Assembly: GCF_902497895.1 (NCBI RefSeq)
Contig: NZ_CABVHQ010000018.1
Coordinates: forward strand, 32,003-96,002
Direction: 5' to 3'
DNA from: Pseudomonas fluorescens
GTDB lineage: Bacteria > Pseudomonadota > Gammaproteobacteria > Pseudomonadales > Pseudomonadaceae
Length of the DNA stretch: 64,000 bases
Below, piece by piece: positions 53,299 through 63,698 of this stretch (positions within the stretch are counted from its first letter, which is position 1; each line of letters opens with the position of its first letter). A program made the position numbers and the translations under genes. Under the pieces are notes generated by a model that was not told the DNA's origin, did no database searches, and saw only the letters and a list, made by a program, of their open reading frames with translations.

Positions 53299-53732
53299 TA
53301 TTTGCCCGGGAATAGCTCTTGGTTGAAACTGAAGCTGTTGGTTTTGCCACCAGTTTTAACGTTGATCGTGAAGGTGCGGGTTTCCTGTTGTTCCACAGGG
53401 AACTGCGCGAGGTAGTAGATCGCGCCTTGCTCGGTGACCTGCTTGAACTTCAGCGGGATTGACACACTGGTAAGGTCTTTCACCGTGCCGCTGACCTCAG
53501 ACACCAGCGGTTTGCCGTCCTTGAGCACGGAAACGTTGATCACGCCCTGATTCTTGCTGCGCACCAGTTCGGCGGCTTTGGCGATGTCCGGTTGGATGAA
53601 CGTCGAGTTAAAGGTGTTGTAGTGCACGGTGACGTCACCGAACACTTCCTTGCGTTCGCCTTTGATTACATCGGCCGCCACAGCGGTCAGGCTCAGACAG
53701 GTACTGAGTAGAAAAATAGCCAAGCGACCCAT
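53298..53732 (-). CDS. Exported DUF4426 protein
   Basis: The 144-residue product has a signal peptide (about 1-20, ending AVAA) and a beta-rich body resembling DUF4426 ([23 protein letters not shown]). It is predicted to be periplasmic. Function is unknown. The stop overlaps the rdgB start, and metW lies 26 bp upstream. Confidence 0.85.
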   Translation of the reverse strand: MGRLAIFLLSTCLSLTAVAADVIKGERKEVFGDVTVHYNTFNSTFIQPDIAKAAELVRSKNQGVINVSVLKDGKPLVSEVSGTVKDLTSVSIPLKFKQVTEQGAIYYLAQFPVEQQETRTFTINVKTGGKTNSFSFNQELFPGK

Positions 53733-53758
53733 GTTCGTTCTCCTCGAAGTAGCGTGGT

Positions 53759-54379
53759 TTATACCGCGACCTTGTGATCCTCGAGGCCGGGGCTGCTGAC
53801 GTGGTAGATGCCGATTTCACCTAATAGATTAGGCCATAGCTTACTGGCCCACCCATGCCGATGTTGTTGATCGACGGCAAGCCGATCGATGACCCGCGCT
53901 TTGCGCTCACGGCACAGCTCTTCGAAGTCGCCGAAGGTGCAAAAGTGGATGTTCGGCGTGTTGTACCAGGTGTACGGCAGGAAGTCCGAAACGGGCATCC
54001 GGCCTTTGCTGGCCAGGTACCAGCGGCAGCGCCAGTGACCGAAATTGGGGAAGGTGATGATGCACTGACGACCGACCCGCAACATTTCGTCGAGGATCCG
54101 GTCCGGGTAGTGCACGGCTTGCAGGGCCTGGGTCATGACCACCACATCGAAGCTGTTGCTGGCAAAGTTGCCCAGCCCCTTGTCCAGATCCTGCTCGATG
54201 ACGTTGATGCCTTTGGCGACGCACTCGGCAATGTTGTCCGGGTCGTTTTCCAGGCCATAGCCGGTGACTTGCTTGTGGTCCCGCAGCCAGGTGAGCAGTT
54301 CGCCATCGCCGCAGCCGAGGTCGAGCACGCGGCTGCCGGCGGGGATCCAGTCTTGGATGATTTCCAGGTCGGCTCTCAT
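53759..54379 (-). CDS. metW: Methionine biosynthesis protein MetW
   Basis: The 206-residue methyltransferase-like protein has a SAM motif (VLDLGCGDGELLTWL), VVMTQALQAVHYPDRIL and FPNFGHWRCRWYL. MetW stimulates the homoserine acyltransferase activity of its partner MetX in several bacteria. It starts 7 bp after metX on the same strand. Domain order is standard. Confidence 0.95.
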   Translation of the reverse strand: MRADLEIIQDWIPAGSRVLDLGCGDGELLTWLRDHKQVTGYGLENDPDNIAECVAKGINVIEQDLDKGLGNFASNSFDVVVMTQALQAVHYPDRILDEMLRVGRQCIITFPNFGHWRCRWYLASKGRMPVSDFLPYTWYNTPNIHFCTFGDFEELCRERKARVIDRLAVDQQHRHGWASKLWPNLLGEIGIYHVSSPGLEDHKVAV

Positions 54380-54386
54380 GGCGTCC

Positions 54387-55526
54387 TCAAAGCGAAATTC
54401 GATTCATGTAGTTGCTGAAAGCCTGCAAATAGCGCGGGATCGGAATCAGGAAGGCGTCATGGCCTTGCGGAGCATCGATCTCCAGGTAGCAGACGTCTTT
54501 CTTGGCCGCCATCAGCGCGTCCACCAACTCCCGCGAGCGGGCCGGGGAAAAGCGCCAGTCGGTAGTGAAGGACATCACGCAGAACCTGGCCTTGGCCCCG
54601 GCGAAGGTTTTTGCCAGGTCGTCGTCGAAATTCGCCGCCGGATCGAAGTAGTCCAGGGCCTTGGTCATCAGCAGGTAGGTGTTGGCGTCGAAACGGCCGG
54701 AGAACTCCTCGCCTTGATAACGCAGGTAGCTTTCGACCTGGAACTCGACGCTGTGGAAGTCATAGTTGAGCTTTTCACTCTTCAGGCCACGGCCGAATTT
54801 CTCGCCCATGGAGTCATCCGACAGGTAGGTGATGTGCCCGACCATCCGCGCCAGCATCAGCCCGCGCTTGGGGATCACGCCCTGTTCCTGGAACGAGCCG
54901 CCGTGGAACTCGGGGTCGGTCAGGATGGCCTGGCGCGCCACTTCGTTGAAGGCGATATTCTGCGCCGACAGCTTGGGGGCCGAGGCGATCGCCAGGCAGT
55001 GACGGATGCGCTCGGGGTAGCTGATGCTCCACTGCAAGGCCTGCATGCCGCCCAGGCTGCCACCGATCACCGCGGCCCACTGGCGGATACCCAGCAGGTC
55101 GGCCAGGCGCGCCTGGCTGTGGACCCAGTCTTCGACGGTCAATACCGGAAAGTCGGCGCCAAAGGGTTTGCCGCTTTCCGGGTTGATGCTGCTCGGGCCG
55201 GTGGAGCCATTGCAACCACCGAGGTTGTTCAGACTGACGACGAAGAACTTATTGGTATCGATCGGTTTGCCGGGGCCGATGCAGCTGTCCCACCACCCGG
55301 GTTTGCGGTCGTCGGGGCTGTGAAAGCCCGCCGCGTGGTGGTGGCCGGACAGCGCATGACAGATCAGCACGGCGTTGCTGGCCGTGGCGTTCAGCGCGCC
55401 ATAGGTTTCGTAGATCAGATCATAGGCTGGCAGGGAGCGGCCGCAGGCAAGGGCCAGGGGCTCGCTGAAGTGCGCCATTTGCGGCGTCACCAGACCAACG
55501 GAATCGTGGGGAAAGACAGTGGACAT
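54387..55526 (-). CDS. metX: Homoserine O-acyltransferase MetX (likely succinyl type)
   Basis: MetX acylates homoserine at the start of methionine synthesis. The 379-residue alpha/beta hydrolase has [10 protein letters not shown] (oxyanion region), [17 protein letters not shown], the nucleophile in [12 protein letters not shown] and the C-terminal histidine in GHDAFL. Pseudomonas enzymes of this fold use succinyl-CoA, so the succinyltransferase reading (metXS) is preferred but not provable here. metW follows directly. Confidence 0.93.
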   Translation of the reverse strand: MSTVFPHDSVGLVTPQMAHFSEPLALACGRSLPAYDLIYETYGALNATASNAVLICHALSGHHHAAGFHSPDDRKPGWWDSCIGPGKPIDTNKFFVVSLNNLGGCNGSTGPSSINPESGKPFGADFPVLTVEDWVHSQARLADLLGIRQWAAVIGGSLGGMQALQWSISYPERIRHCLAIASAPKLSAQNIAFNEVARQAILTDPEFHGGSFQEQGVIPKRGLMLARMVGHITYLSDDSMGEKFGRGLKSEKLNYDFHSVEFQVESYLRYQGEEFSGRFDANTYLLMTKALDYFDPAANFDDDLAKTFAGAKARFCVMSFTTDWRFSPARSRELVDALMAAKKDVCYLEIDAPQGHDAFLIPIPRYLQAFSNYMNRISL

Positions 55527-55658
55527 CGACCCTGCTCTCGCTTAAATGAGGCGTAAGTCTAATGAGCGCTGTCCCCAGCAGCAAGCAAAGGCCGGAGCAT
55601 CTGAAAATTAGTCTGTTTGCAGAAACGCCGGCCTCGACTTCTCGGTAGTCTCAGGCGA

Positions 55659-57461
55659 TCAAAACCACTCATCGCGCATGGTCAGGCACGTATCATCGCG
55701 GGCCTCGAGAATTGCCAGCTCATGATGACAGCCCGGTACTTCCCATGTCAGGAAGTAGCGGGCGGCCTGCAGCTTGCCTTTGTAGAAGCTGACATCCGCA
55801 CCATTGCCTTTGAGTAGTCCTTCTTCAGCGCGGATTGCCTGTTCCAGCCAGCGCCAGCCGATCACCGTGTGGCCGAAGACTTTGAGGTACAGCGCCGAGT
55901 TGGCCAGGCTGCTGTTGACCTTGCCTTGGCCCAGGTCGCTCAGCAGGCCGAGGGTGACGGTTTGCAGGCGCGTCACCAGTTGCTCCAGCGGTTGGCGCAG
56001 TGGCGTCAGGGATTCATGGGCCTGTGCCCGCTCGGCGGTGTCGGCGATCAGGCGGATCAGCTGTTTGAGCCCGGCCCCGCCGTTCTGCGCGAGTTTGCGC
56101 CCCAGCAGATCCAGTGACTGGATGCCGTGGGTACCTTCGTGGATCGGATTCAGGCGATTGTCGCGGTAATACTGTTCCACCGGGTATTCGCGGGTGTAGC
56201 CATGACCGCCGAGGATCTGGATCGCCAGCTCGTTGGCTTTCAGGCAAAACTCCGATGGCCAGGATTTGACGATCGGGGTCAGCAGGTCCAGCAGTTCGTG
56301 GGCCTGTTTGCGTTCGGCTTCGGTCTCGAGCGTGCTGGTGTCGTCGAACAGTCTCGCCGCAAACAGGCCCAGGTCAAAGGCGCCCTCGACGTAAGCCTTT
56401 TGGGTCAGCAGCATGCGTTTGATGTCGGCATGCTGGATGATCGAGACCGGTGCGGTATTCGGATCCTTGCTGTCCGGCAGGCGACCTTGCGGACGTTCGC
56501 GAGCGTACTCCAGGGAATACAGATAGCCGGCATAACCCAGCATCACTGCGCCCATGCCTACGCCGATCCGTGCCTCGTTCATCATCTGGAACATATAGCT
56601 CAGGCCTTGGTGTGGTTTGCCCACCAGGTAGCCGACACACTCGCCCTTATCACCAAAATTCAGTGCGGTTGAGGTCGTGCCCTTCCAGCCCATCTTGTGG
56701 AACAGCCCGGCCAGCAGTACGTCGTTGCGCGGGCCGAGACTGCCGTCATCCTTGACCAGGAACTTGGGCACGATAAACAGCGAAATGCCTTTCACTCCCG
56801 CAGGCGCATCCGGCAGCTTGGCCAGGACCATGTGCACAATGTTTTCCGATAGCGAATGGTCGCCACCGGAGATGAAAATCTTGTTGCCCTTGAGTCGGTA
56901 GGTACCATCGGCGGCAGGTTCCGCTCGGGTGCGGATGTCCGACAGCGATGAGCCGGCATGGGGCTCGGTCAAGGCCATGGTGCCGAAGAAACGACCGTCG
57001 ATCATGGGCTGCAGGAAGCGCTGTTTCTGCTCATCGCTGCCGAAGCTTTCGATCAGGTTCGCTGCGCCCATGGTCAGGAACGGGTACGAGGTCGATGCCG
57101 CGTTGGCCGATTGGAAATGCGCGAAGCAGGCTTGCGAGAGTAGGGTCGGCAACTGCATGCCGCCAGCCTCGAAACTGCGCGCGGCGTTGAGGAAGCCGGC
57201 TTCAAGGAAGGCATCGACTGCCGGTTTCACTTCCGGGATCAGAATCGCCTGACCGTCTTCGTAGCGCGGTTCGTTCTCGTCGCCCTTGCGGTTGTGCGGC
57301 GCGAAAAACTTCTCGGCGATGTTGCGCGCGGTGCTGATGGCCGCATCGAAGGTTTCGCGGTTGTGCTCGGCAAAACGCTCACGCTGGGTCAGGCCTTCGG
57401 CATCAAGGACTTCATACAGCTCGAAAGCCAGATTGCGGGAACTGAGCAGCGTCTCGGACAT
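55659..57461 (-). CDS. Acyl-CoA dehydrogenase with C-terminal extension (FadE/DmdC-like)
   Basis: This 600-residue flavoprotein has the ACAD fold: FGTMALTEPHAGSSLSDI, GNKIFISGGDH, HKMGWKGTTSTALNF, MNEARIGVGMGAV and QILGGHGYTREYPVEQYYRD. A C-terminal extension (about 470-600) marks the large FadE/DmdC subgroup that acts on acyl-CoA or methylmercaptopropionyl-CoA. The substrate is uncertain. It lies upstream of metX on the same strand, 132 bp away. Confidence 0.88.
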   Translation of the reverse strand: MSETLLSSRNLAFELYEVLDAEGLTQRERFAEHNRETFDAAISTARNIAEKFFAPHNRKGDENEPRYEDGQAILIPEVKPAVDAFLEAGFLNAARSFEAGGMQLPTLLSQACFAHFQSANAASTSYPFLTMGAANLIESFGSDEQKQRFLQPMIDGRFFGTMALTEPHAGSSLSDIRTRAEPAADGTYRLKGNKIFISGGDHSLSENIVHMVLAKLPDAPAGVKGISLFIVPKFLVKDDGSLGPRNDVLLAGLFHKMGWKGTTSTALNFGDKGECVGYLVGKPHQGLSYMFQMMNEARIGVGMGAVMLGYAGYLYSLEYARERPQGRLPDSKDPNTAPVSIIQHADIKRMLLTQKAYVEGAFDLGLFAARLFDDTSTLETEAERKQAHELLDLLTPIVKSWPSEFCLKANELAIQILGGHGYTREYPVEQYYRDNRLNPIHEGTHGIQSLDLLGRKLAQNGGAGLKQLIRLIADTAERAQAHESLTPLRQPLEQLVTRLQTVTLGLLSDLGQGKVNSSLANSALYLKVFGHTVIGWRWLEQAIRAEEGLLKGNGADVSFYKGKLQAARYFLTWEVPGCHHELAILEARDDTCLTMRDEWF

Positions 57462-57597
57462 GGCGGCCTACCTTTTTTTGGGATGGACCGAGTCTAGGTG
57501 TGGGGAGGGCAGGGTGAACAGGAAGATTGATCTGGGTGATGGAGGGGCAGAACGAAGCGACAGTCGGATGTTTCAATAGAGTCTGTGAGATTGCCAA

Positions 57598-57672
57598 GAT
57601 CGCAGCCTTCGGCAGCTCCTACAGAGGTGCGCGATCTCATGTAGGAGCTGCCGAAGGCTGCGATCTTTTGAT
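57598..57672. repeat. REPIN (GTAGGAGCTGCCGAAGG type), short interior
   Basis: Arms GATCGCAGCCTTCGGCAGCT and AGCTGCCGAAGGCTGCGATC are perfect complements around about 22 bp. Confidence 0.92.
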
Positions 57673-57681
57673 CTTGCTTCT

Positions 57682-57720
57682 AAAAAAACCGGACACCCAT
57701 TGCAGGCGCCCGGTTTTTTT
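57682..57720 (-). terminator. Terminator after putA
   Basis: AAAAAAACCGG and CCGGTTTTTTT flank an 18-nt interior (57682-57720). It lies 5 bp beyond the putA stop, with a T-run on the minus strand. Confidence 0.85.
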
Positions 57721-57724
57721 CGGT

Positions 57725-60700
57725 TTAGCCGATAGTCATCAAGCTGGCATTACCACCCGCAGCAGCAGTGTTAACGCTCAGCGCACGCTCGATCACCAGA
57801 CGTTCCAGCGCAATGCTGGTTTCGCCTTGGGACAGGCCGTGAACCCCGACGATAGCGCCGGCACGCTTGGCCACTTGCTGGCAGACCGCCCGCAGCTGAT
57901 CGGAGTGGCCATGATGCAGAACCGCATCAAACACCACTTCGTCCTTGCTCCAGTCGTTGACCAGCTTGATGCGCGCTTGCACTTCTTTCGGCAGGCGAGC
58001 GTAGAGCGCCTTGTTCAACTCGGCATCCGGCCAGACTGCCGAACCACCGACAGCCAGTACCGCAGCCAGTTGGCTCAGCAGATCCGCTTCGACTTCCGCC
58101 AGGCACAGTACATGCTCGCGGGGCAGGATGGCGTAGCTGTTGCGTTCACCGGTCGGGCCGCTCAGCAGGCGGGTGATACCGCTTTGCGATTGTGCTGCGA
58201 ATTGCAGGCAAAGCGCGCTCAGGTCGGCCTGTTTATTGCTGTCAGCCCAGGTTTTCAGAGCGGTCAGTGGTTTGCTCATGGCATCACGCAGACGAACATC
58301 CGGCGCGCTCAATGCGTCACCGCGAACGAAGGATTGCTCGATCGCATCGGTAGGACGAGTCGACAGCAAGCGGTACAGGTACAGCGGACCACCGGCTTTC
58401 GGACCGGTACCCGACAAACCTTCGCCGCCGAACGGCTGCACACCGACCACGGCACCCACGATATTGCGGTTGACGTAGACGTTACCGGCATTGACGTTGT
58501 CGATCACCTTGGCGATGGTTTCGTCGATGCGGGTGTGAACGCCCAGGGTCAGACCGTAGCCGGAAGCGTTGATCTGGCCGATCAGCTGATCGATCTCTTT
58601 ACGCTTGTAGCGCACCACGTGCAGCACCGGACCGAAGATCTCCCGTTGCAGCTCGTCGAAGCTTTCCAGCTCAATCAAGGTCGGCATCACGAAGGTGCCG
58701 CGTTTGACTTCTTCGCTGTTGGCGATCGCCACCTGGTAAACGTTGCGACCTTTATCGCGCATGCCCTGGATGTGCTTCTCGATGCCAGCCTTGGCTTCAG
58801 CGTCGATCACCGGACCGATGTCCACGGACAGGCGTTCCGGATTACCGAGACGGCATTCGGCCATGGCGCCTTTGAGCATTTCGATGACGCGGTCTGCAGA
58901 ATCTTCCTGCAGGCACAGTACGCGCAGGGCCGAGCAACGTTGACCGGCGCTGTCGAAGGCCGAGGATACGACGTCGATGACCACTTGTTCGGTCAGTGCC
59001 GAGGAGTCGACGATCATTGCGTTCTGGCCGCCGGTTTCAGCGATCAGCGGGATCGGACGGCCCTGGGTATCCAGGCGGCCGGCGACACTGCGTTGCAGCA
59101 AGCGAGCGACTTCGGTGGAGCCGGTGAACATCACACCTTTGACCCGATCGTCGCCGACCAGGCGGGCGCCGACGGTCTCGCCACGGCCCGGCAGCAGTTG
59201 CAGCACGCCTTCCGGGATCCCGGCTTCAAGCATCAGGCGCACGGCTTGAGCCGCGATCAGTGGAGTTTGTTCGGCTGGCTTGGCCAGGACCGGGTTACCG
59301 GCAGCCAGTGCAGCAGCAACCTGGCCACTGAAGATCGCCAGAGGGAAGTTCCACGGGCTGATGCAAACCACCGGGCCCAACGGGCGGTGGGCATCGTTGG
59401 TGAAATCGTTGCGAGCCTGTACTGCGTAGTAACGCAGGAAGTCCACGGCTTCACGCACTTCGGCGATGGCGTTGGCGAAGGTCTTGCCGGCTTCGCGAGC
59501 CAGCAGGCCCATCAGCGGCTGGATCTCGCCTTCCATCAAATCGGCAGCGCGTTCCAGAATCGCGGCGCGCTCGGCTGGTGGGGTGGCCTGCCAGATTGGT
59601 GCGGCGTTCAGCGCGCACTGAATCGCGTTGTCGACGTCTTCGATATTGGCTTCTTGCACATGGCCGACCACGTCACGCAGATCGGACGGGTTCAGTACCG
59701 GTGCCAAAGCTTCGTTACTCGAAGCGCAACCGAGCATCGGCGCGGCTGTCCAGTGGTTGTGCGCGGTGGCCAGCAGGGCGCAGGACAGAGATGCCAGACG
59801 ATGTTCGTTGGCCAGGTCGATGCCGCTCGAGTTGGCGCGCTCGGCACCATACAGATCGCGCGGCAGCGGGATACGCGGGTGCGGCAGGCCGAAGCCGCCT
59901 TCCAGCGTCGCCATCTGCTCGATGCTGGCCACTGGATCGGCCACCAGCTCCTGAATCGAGATGGATTGGTCGGCGATGCGGTTGACGAACGAGGTGTTGG
60001 CGCCGTTTTCCAGCAGACGACGGACCAGGTAGGCCAGTAGTGTTTCGTGAGTCCCGACCGGCGCGTAGACGCGGCATGGACGGTTCAGCTTGCCTTCGGA
60101 AACCTTGCCTACCACCTGCTCGTACAGCGGTTCACCCATGCCGTGCAGGCATTGGAATTCGTACTGACCTGGGTAGTAGTTCTGACCGGCGATATGGTAA
60201 ATGGCCGACAGGGTGTGGGCGTTGTGGGTGGCGAACTGCGGGTAAATGACTTCCGGCACCGACAGCAGTTTGCGCGCGCAAGCAATGTAGGACACGTCGG
60301 TGTACACCTTGCGGGTGTAGACCGGATAGCCTTCCAGGCCTTCGACCTGGGCGCGCTTGATTTCGCTGTCCCAGTACGCGCCTTTCACCAGGCGGATCAT
60401 CAGGCGATGACGGCTGCGACGAGCCAGGTCGATCACATAGTCGATCACGTACGGGCAACGTTTCTGGTAAGCCTGGATGACGAAACCGATGCCGTTCCAG
60501 CCAGTCAGTTGCGGCTCGAAGCACAGACGCTCCAGCAGATCCAGGGACAACTCGAGGCGATCAGCTTCTTCGGCGTCGATGTTCAGGCCGATATCGTAAT
60601 GCTTGGCCAGCAGGGTCAGCGACAGCAGGCGCGGGTACAGCTCGTCCATCACCCGCTCGTACTGGGCGCGGCTGTAGCGCGGGTGCAGGGCCGAGAGCTT

Positions 60701-61678
60701 GATCGAGATGCCCGGGCCTTCATAAATGCCGCGACCGTGGGAAGCCTTGCCGATCGAATGGATGGCCTGCTCGTAGGATGCCAGGTATTTCTGGGCGTCA
60801 TGTTCGGTCAGTGCGGCTTCACCGAGCATGTCGTAGGAATAGCGGAAGCCCTTGGCTTCGAACTTGCTGGCGTTGGCCAGGGCTTCGGCGATGGTTTCGC
60901 CGGTGACGAACTGCTCGCCCATCAGGCGCATGGCCATGTCGACGCCCTTGCGGATCATCGGTTCGCCGCTCTTGCCGATGATGCGGCTCAGGGACGAAGT
61001 CAGGCCGGCTTCGTTATGGGTAGCGACCAGTTTGCCGGTCAGCAGCAGGCCCCAGGTAGCGGCGTTGACGAACAGCGACGGGCTGTTGCCCAGGTGCGGA
61101 TGCCAGTTACCGGTACTGATCTTGTCGCGGATCAGTGCGTCGCGGGTGCCTTTATCCGGAATACGCAGCAGCGCTTCGGCCAGGCACATCAGCGCCACGC
61201 CTTCCTGGGACGACAGGGAAAACTCCTGCAGCAGGCCCTGAACGATACCGGCACGGCCGCCGGCGCTCTTCTGATTGCGCAGTTTTTCAGCAATCGAAGC
61301 GGCCAGCTTGTTGGTGGCTTCAGCCATGGTCGCAGGCAGACGTGCCTGCTCGATCAGCATCGGCACCACTTCCGGTTCCGGGCGACGGTAGGCGGCAGTA
61401 ATCGACGCGCGCAGGACCGATTGCGGCAGGATGCTCTCGGCGAACTCGAGGAAGCACTGGTGTGCGTGGTCAGCCTGCACGTCGCCGGCGTCTTCAGCGT
61501 CTTTACTGATCAAACCGTTCAGCTCGGTCAGGGTTGCACCACCCTCGAGTTTTTCCAGGTAATTGAAAATTGCCTGCTTGATCAGCCAGTGCGGCGTGCG
61601 ATCAATCGAGGTTGCGGCGGCTTTGAGGCGCTCGCGGGTCGGGTCATCGAGTTTGACCCCAAGGGTGGTGGTAGCCAT
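57725..61678 (-). CDS. putA: Trifunctional proline utilisation protein PutA
   Basis: PutA oxidises proline to glutamate in two steps and represses the put genes. The 1317-residue product has an N-terminal ribbon-helix-helix DNA-binding domain (about 1-50, [20 protein letters not shown]), a FAD proline dehydrogenase barrel (about 190-500, [32 protein letters not shown]), a P5C dehydrogenase (about 580-1020, [11 protein letters not shown], the glutamate in [10 protein letters not shown] and C915 in GQRCSALR) and a C-terminal ALDH-like tail. ATG 61678 gives the RHH start. It is divergent from putP. Confidence 0.97.
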   Translation of the reverse strand: MATTTLGVKLDDPTRERLKAAATSIDRTPHWLIKQAIFNYLEKLEGGATLTELNGLISKDAEDAGDVQADHAHQCFLEFAESILPQSVLRASITAAYRRPEPEVVPMLIEQARLPATMAEATNKLAASIAEKLRNQKSAGGRAGIVQGLLQEFSLSSQEGVALMCLAEALLRIPDKGTRDALIRDKISTGNWHPHLGNSPSLFVNAATWGLLLTGKLVATHNEAGLTSSLSRIIGKSGEPMIRKGVDMAMRLMGEQFVTGETIAEALANASKFEAKGFRYSYDMLGEAALTEHDAQKYLASYEQAIHSIGKASHGRGIYEGPGISIKLSALHPRYSRAQYERVMDELYPRLLSLTLLAKHYDIGLNIDAEEADRLELSLDLLERLCFEPQLTGWNGIGFVIQAYQKRCPYVIDYVIDLARRSRHRLMIRLVKGAYWDSEIKRAQVEGLEGYPVYTRKVYTDVSYIACARKLLSVPEVIYPQFATHNAHTLSAIYHIAGQNYYPGQYEFQCLHGMGEPLYEQVVGKVSEGKLNRPCRVYAPVGTHETLLAYLVRRLLENGANTSFVNRIADQSISIQELVADPVASIEQMATLEGGFGLPHPRIPLPRDLYGAERANSSGIDLANEHRLASLSCALLATAHNHWTAAPMLGCASSNEALAPVLNPSDLRDVVGHVQEANIEDVDNAIQCALNAAPIWQATPPAERAAILERAADLMEGEIQPLMGLLAREAGKTFANAIAEVREAVDFLRYYAVQARNDFTNDAHRPLGPVVCISPWNFPLAIFSGQVAAALAAGNPVLAKPAEQTPLIAAQAVRLMLEAGIPEGVLQLLPGRGETVGARLVGDDRVKGVMFTGSTEVARLLQRSVAGRLDTQGRPIPLIAETGGQNAMIVDSSALTEQVVIDVVSSAFDSAGQRCSALRVLCLQEDSADRVIEMLKGAMAECRLGNPERLSVDIGPVIDAEAKAGIEKHIQGMRDKGRNVYQVAIANSEEVKRGTFVMPTLIELESFDELQREIFGPVLHVVRYKRKEIDQLIGQINASGYGLTLGVHTRIDETIAKVIDNVNAGNVYVNRNIVGAVVGVQPFGGEGLSGTGPKAGGPLYLYRLLSTRPTDAIEQSFVRGDALSAPDVRLRDAMSKPLTALKTWADSNKQADLSALCLQFAAQSQSGITRLLSGPTGERNSYAILPREHVLCLAEVEADLLSQLAAVLAVGGSAVWPDAELNKALYARLPKEVQARIKLVNDWSKDEVVFDAVLHHGHSDQLRAVCQQVAKRAGAIVGVHGLSQGETSIALERLVIERALSVNTAAAGGNASLMTIG

Positions 61679-62137
61679 ATTTTTATCCTCATGTTTGCCA
61701 CGACTGCGTGACATCAGCTGGCGGCAAGATTAGCCGTGAGCAGACCGAGGTGCAACCGGGTGCAACCTTTTTTTGTCGGAAAAATAGACGGCTCGTCAGG
61801 AAATAATTTCCACCAGCCAGAAGCCGCGCCTGCTGGGTGCTTTTTACTTCTGGATATACAATTTTTTGCGCCGAAAGGGAGCAAAAACGGCGATTTCAAT
61901 TAAAAATCCGACTAGGTGCAACTTATTCGACCGAAACTGGTTGCACCTTATTTGCATTGTTGAATAGCATTCGCGCCCAAGGTGCAACCAGTCCAAAAGA
62001 GCGGTTCATCGGCTGATGGCTTTCCTGGGGAAACGTCAGTCATAAATGCGCGGCAACCAGAATCGTCTATCCACTCAGGTGTGCAGACGGGTCCCACAGA
62101 CCGCCGCTACATAAAAACAATGCCAGGGCGTAACTCA
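61679..62137. promoter_or_regulatory. putA/putP divergent control region with five GTTGCA sites
   Basis: This 459-bp region has TGCAAC (or its complement GTTGCA) at 61751, 61761, 61917, 61940 (opposite orientation) and 61983. Most read GGTGCAAC. GTTGCA is the known recognition core of PutA ribbon-helix-helix domains in enteric bacteria. The first two sites are spaced 10 bp apart, one helical turn. AT-rich promoter-like sequence lies between the two clusters. Repression by PutA is inference. Confidence 0.75.
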
Positions 62138-63622
62138 ATGAGCGTAAGTAATCCAACCCTGATCACGTTCGTGATCTACATCGCGGCAATGGTATTGATC
62201 GGCTTCATGGCCTATCGCTCCACCAACAACCTTTCCGACTATATTCTGGGCGGCCGTAGCCTGGGCAGCGTGGTGACCGCGCTTTCCGCCGGTGCTTCCG
62301 ACATGAGCGGCTGGTTGCTGATGGGCTTGCCGGGCGCGATTTATATGTCCGGTCTGTCGGAAAGCTGGATCGCCATCGGCCTGATCATCGGTGCCTACCT
62401 GAACTGGCTATTCGTGGCCGGTCGTCTGCGGGTGCAGACCGAGCACAACGGCGACGCACTGACCCTGCCGGATTACTTCTCCAGCCGATTCGAAGACAAA
62501 AGCGGTCTGTTGCGCATCATCTCGGCCATCGTGATTCTGGTGTTCTTCACCATCTATTGCGCTTCCGGCATCGTTGCCGGCGCCCGCCTGTTCGAAAGCA
62601 CCTTCGGCATGTCTTATGAGACTGCGCTGTGGGCCGGTGCTGCGGCGACTATTGCCTACACCTTCGTCGGTGGTTTCCTGGCAGTGAGCTGGACTGACAC
62701 CGTGCAAGCCACGCTGATGATCTTCGCCCTGCTGCTGACGCCAATCATCGTGCTGCTGGCGACCGGTGGCATCGACACCACCTTCCTGGCCATCGAAGCG
62801 CAAGATCCAAGCAACTTCGACATGCTGAAAAACACCACCTTCATCGGCATCATCTCGCTGATGGGTTGGGGCCTGGGCTACTTCGGTCAGCCGCACATCC
62901 TCGCGCGTTTCATGGCGGCGGATTCGGTCAAATCGATCGCCAAAGCCCGTCGCATCTCCATGACCTGGATGATCCTGTGCCTGGGCGGCACAGTGGCCGT
63001 CGGCTTCTTCGGTATTGCCTACTTCTCGGCGAACCCGGCCGTGGCGATGCCGGTGAGCGAGAACCACGAGCGAGTGTTCATCGAGCTGGCGAAGATCCTC
63101 TTCAACCCATGGATTGCCGGGATCTTGTTGTCGGCCATTCTGGCTGCCGTGATGAGCACCTTGAGCTGCCAGTTGCTGGTGTGCTCCAGCGCCCTGACCG
63201 AAGACTTCTACAAGACCTTCCTGCGTAAAAATGCTTCCCAGATCGAACTGGTATGGGTCGGCCGCGCCATGGTGCTGTTGGTTGCCCTGATCGCCATCGC
63301 CATGGCTGCCAACCCGGAAAACCGCGTACTGGGTCTGGTCAGCTACGCCTGGGCCGGTTTCGGTGCCGCTTTCGGTCCGGTGGTCCTGATCTCGGTGATC
63401 TGGAAAGACATGACTCGTAACGGCGCACTGGCCGGTATCCTGGTCGGCGCAATCACCGTGATCGTCTGGAAACACTTCGAGTTGCTGGGTCTGTACGAAA
63501 TCATCCCGGGCTTCATCTTCGCCAGCCTCGCGATCTACATCGTCAGCAAGATGGGCGCTCCGACTGCCGGCATGCTGCAGCGCTTCGCCGCCGCCGAGAA
63601 AGACTTCCAGCTGAACAGCTGA
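62138..63622 (+). CDS. putP: Sodium/proline symporter PutP
   Basis: PutP imports proline with sodium. The 494-residue product of the SSS family has about 13 helices. It shows YILGGRSLGSVVTALSAGASDMSGWLLMGLPG, with the sodium-site helix 2, then GRLRVQTEHNGDALTLPDYFSSRF and LLSAILAAVMSTLSCQLLV. ATG 62138 (MSVSNPTLITFV) begins just before helix 1; the frame is open further upstream across the operators, which is ignored. It is divergent from putA and likely PutA-repressed. Confidence 0.97.
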   Translation: MSVSNPTLITFVIYIAAMVLIGFMAYRSTNNLSDYILGGRSLGSVVTALSAGASDMSGWLLMGLPGAIYMSGLSESWIAIGLIIGAYLNWLFVAGRLRVQTEHNGDALTLPDYFSSRFEDKSGLLRIISAIVILVFFTIYCASGIVAGARLFESTFGMSYETALWAGAAATIAYTFVGGFLAVSWTDTVQATLMIFALLLTPIIVLLATGGIDTTFLAIEAQDPSNFDMLKNTTFIGIISLMGWGLGYFGQPHILARFMAADSVKSIAKARRISMTWMILCLGGTVAVGFFGIAYFSANPAVAMPVSENHERVFIELAKILFNPWIAGILLSAILAAVMSTLSCQLLVCSSALTEDFYKTFLRKNASQIELVWVGRAMVLLVALIAIAMAANPENRVLGLVSYAWAGFGAAFGPVVLISVIWKDMTRNGALAGILVGAITVIVWKHFELLGLYEIIPGFIFASLAIYIVSKMGAPTAGMLQRFAAAEKDFQLNS

Positions 63623-63658
63623 GTGAGATGAGCTGATGCCCTAGGCATTCAGTGACAT

Positions 63659-63698
63659 GAAAACGGCCCGCGTCCTTTTGGAGGCGGGCCGTTTTTTT
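63659..63698 (+). terminator. Terminator after putP
   Basis: ACGGCCCGC (63663-63671) and GCGGGCCGT (63684-63692) form a 9-bp stem, followed by a T7 run. It lies 40 bp beyond the putP stop. Confidence 0.92.

Noticed and set aside
57527..60040. 837-codon plus-strand open frame opposite putA
   Set aside because: It begins in REP and terminator sequence and runs antisense to putA, which has full family motifs.
62408..63475. 355-codon minus-strand open frame opposite putP
   Set aside because: His/Asp/Gln-rich shadow of the membrane protein PutP.
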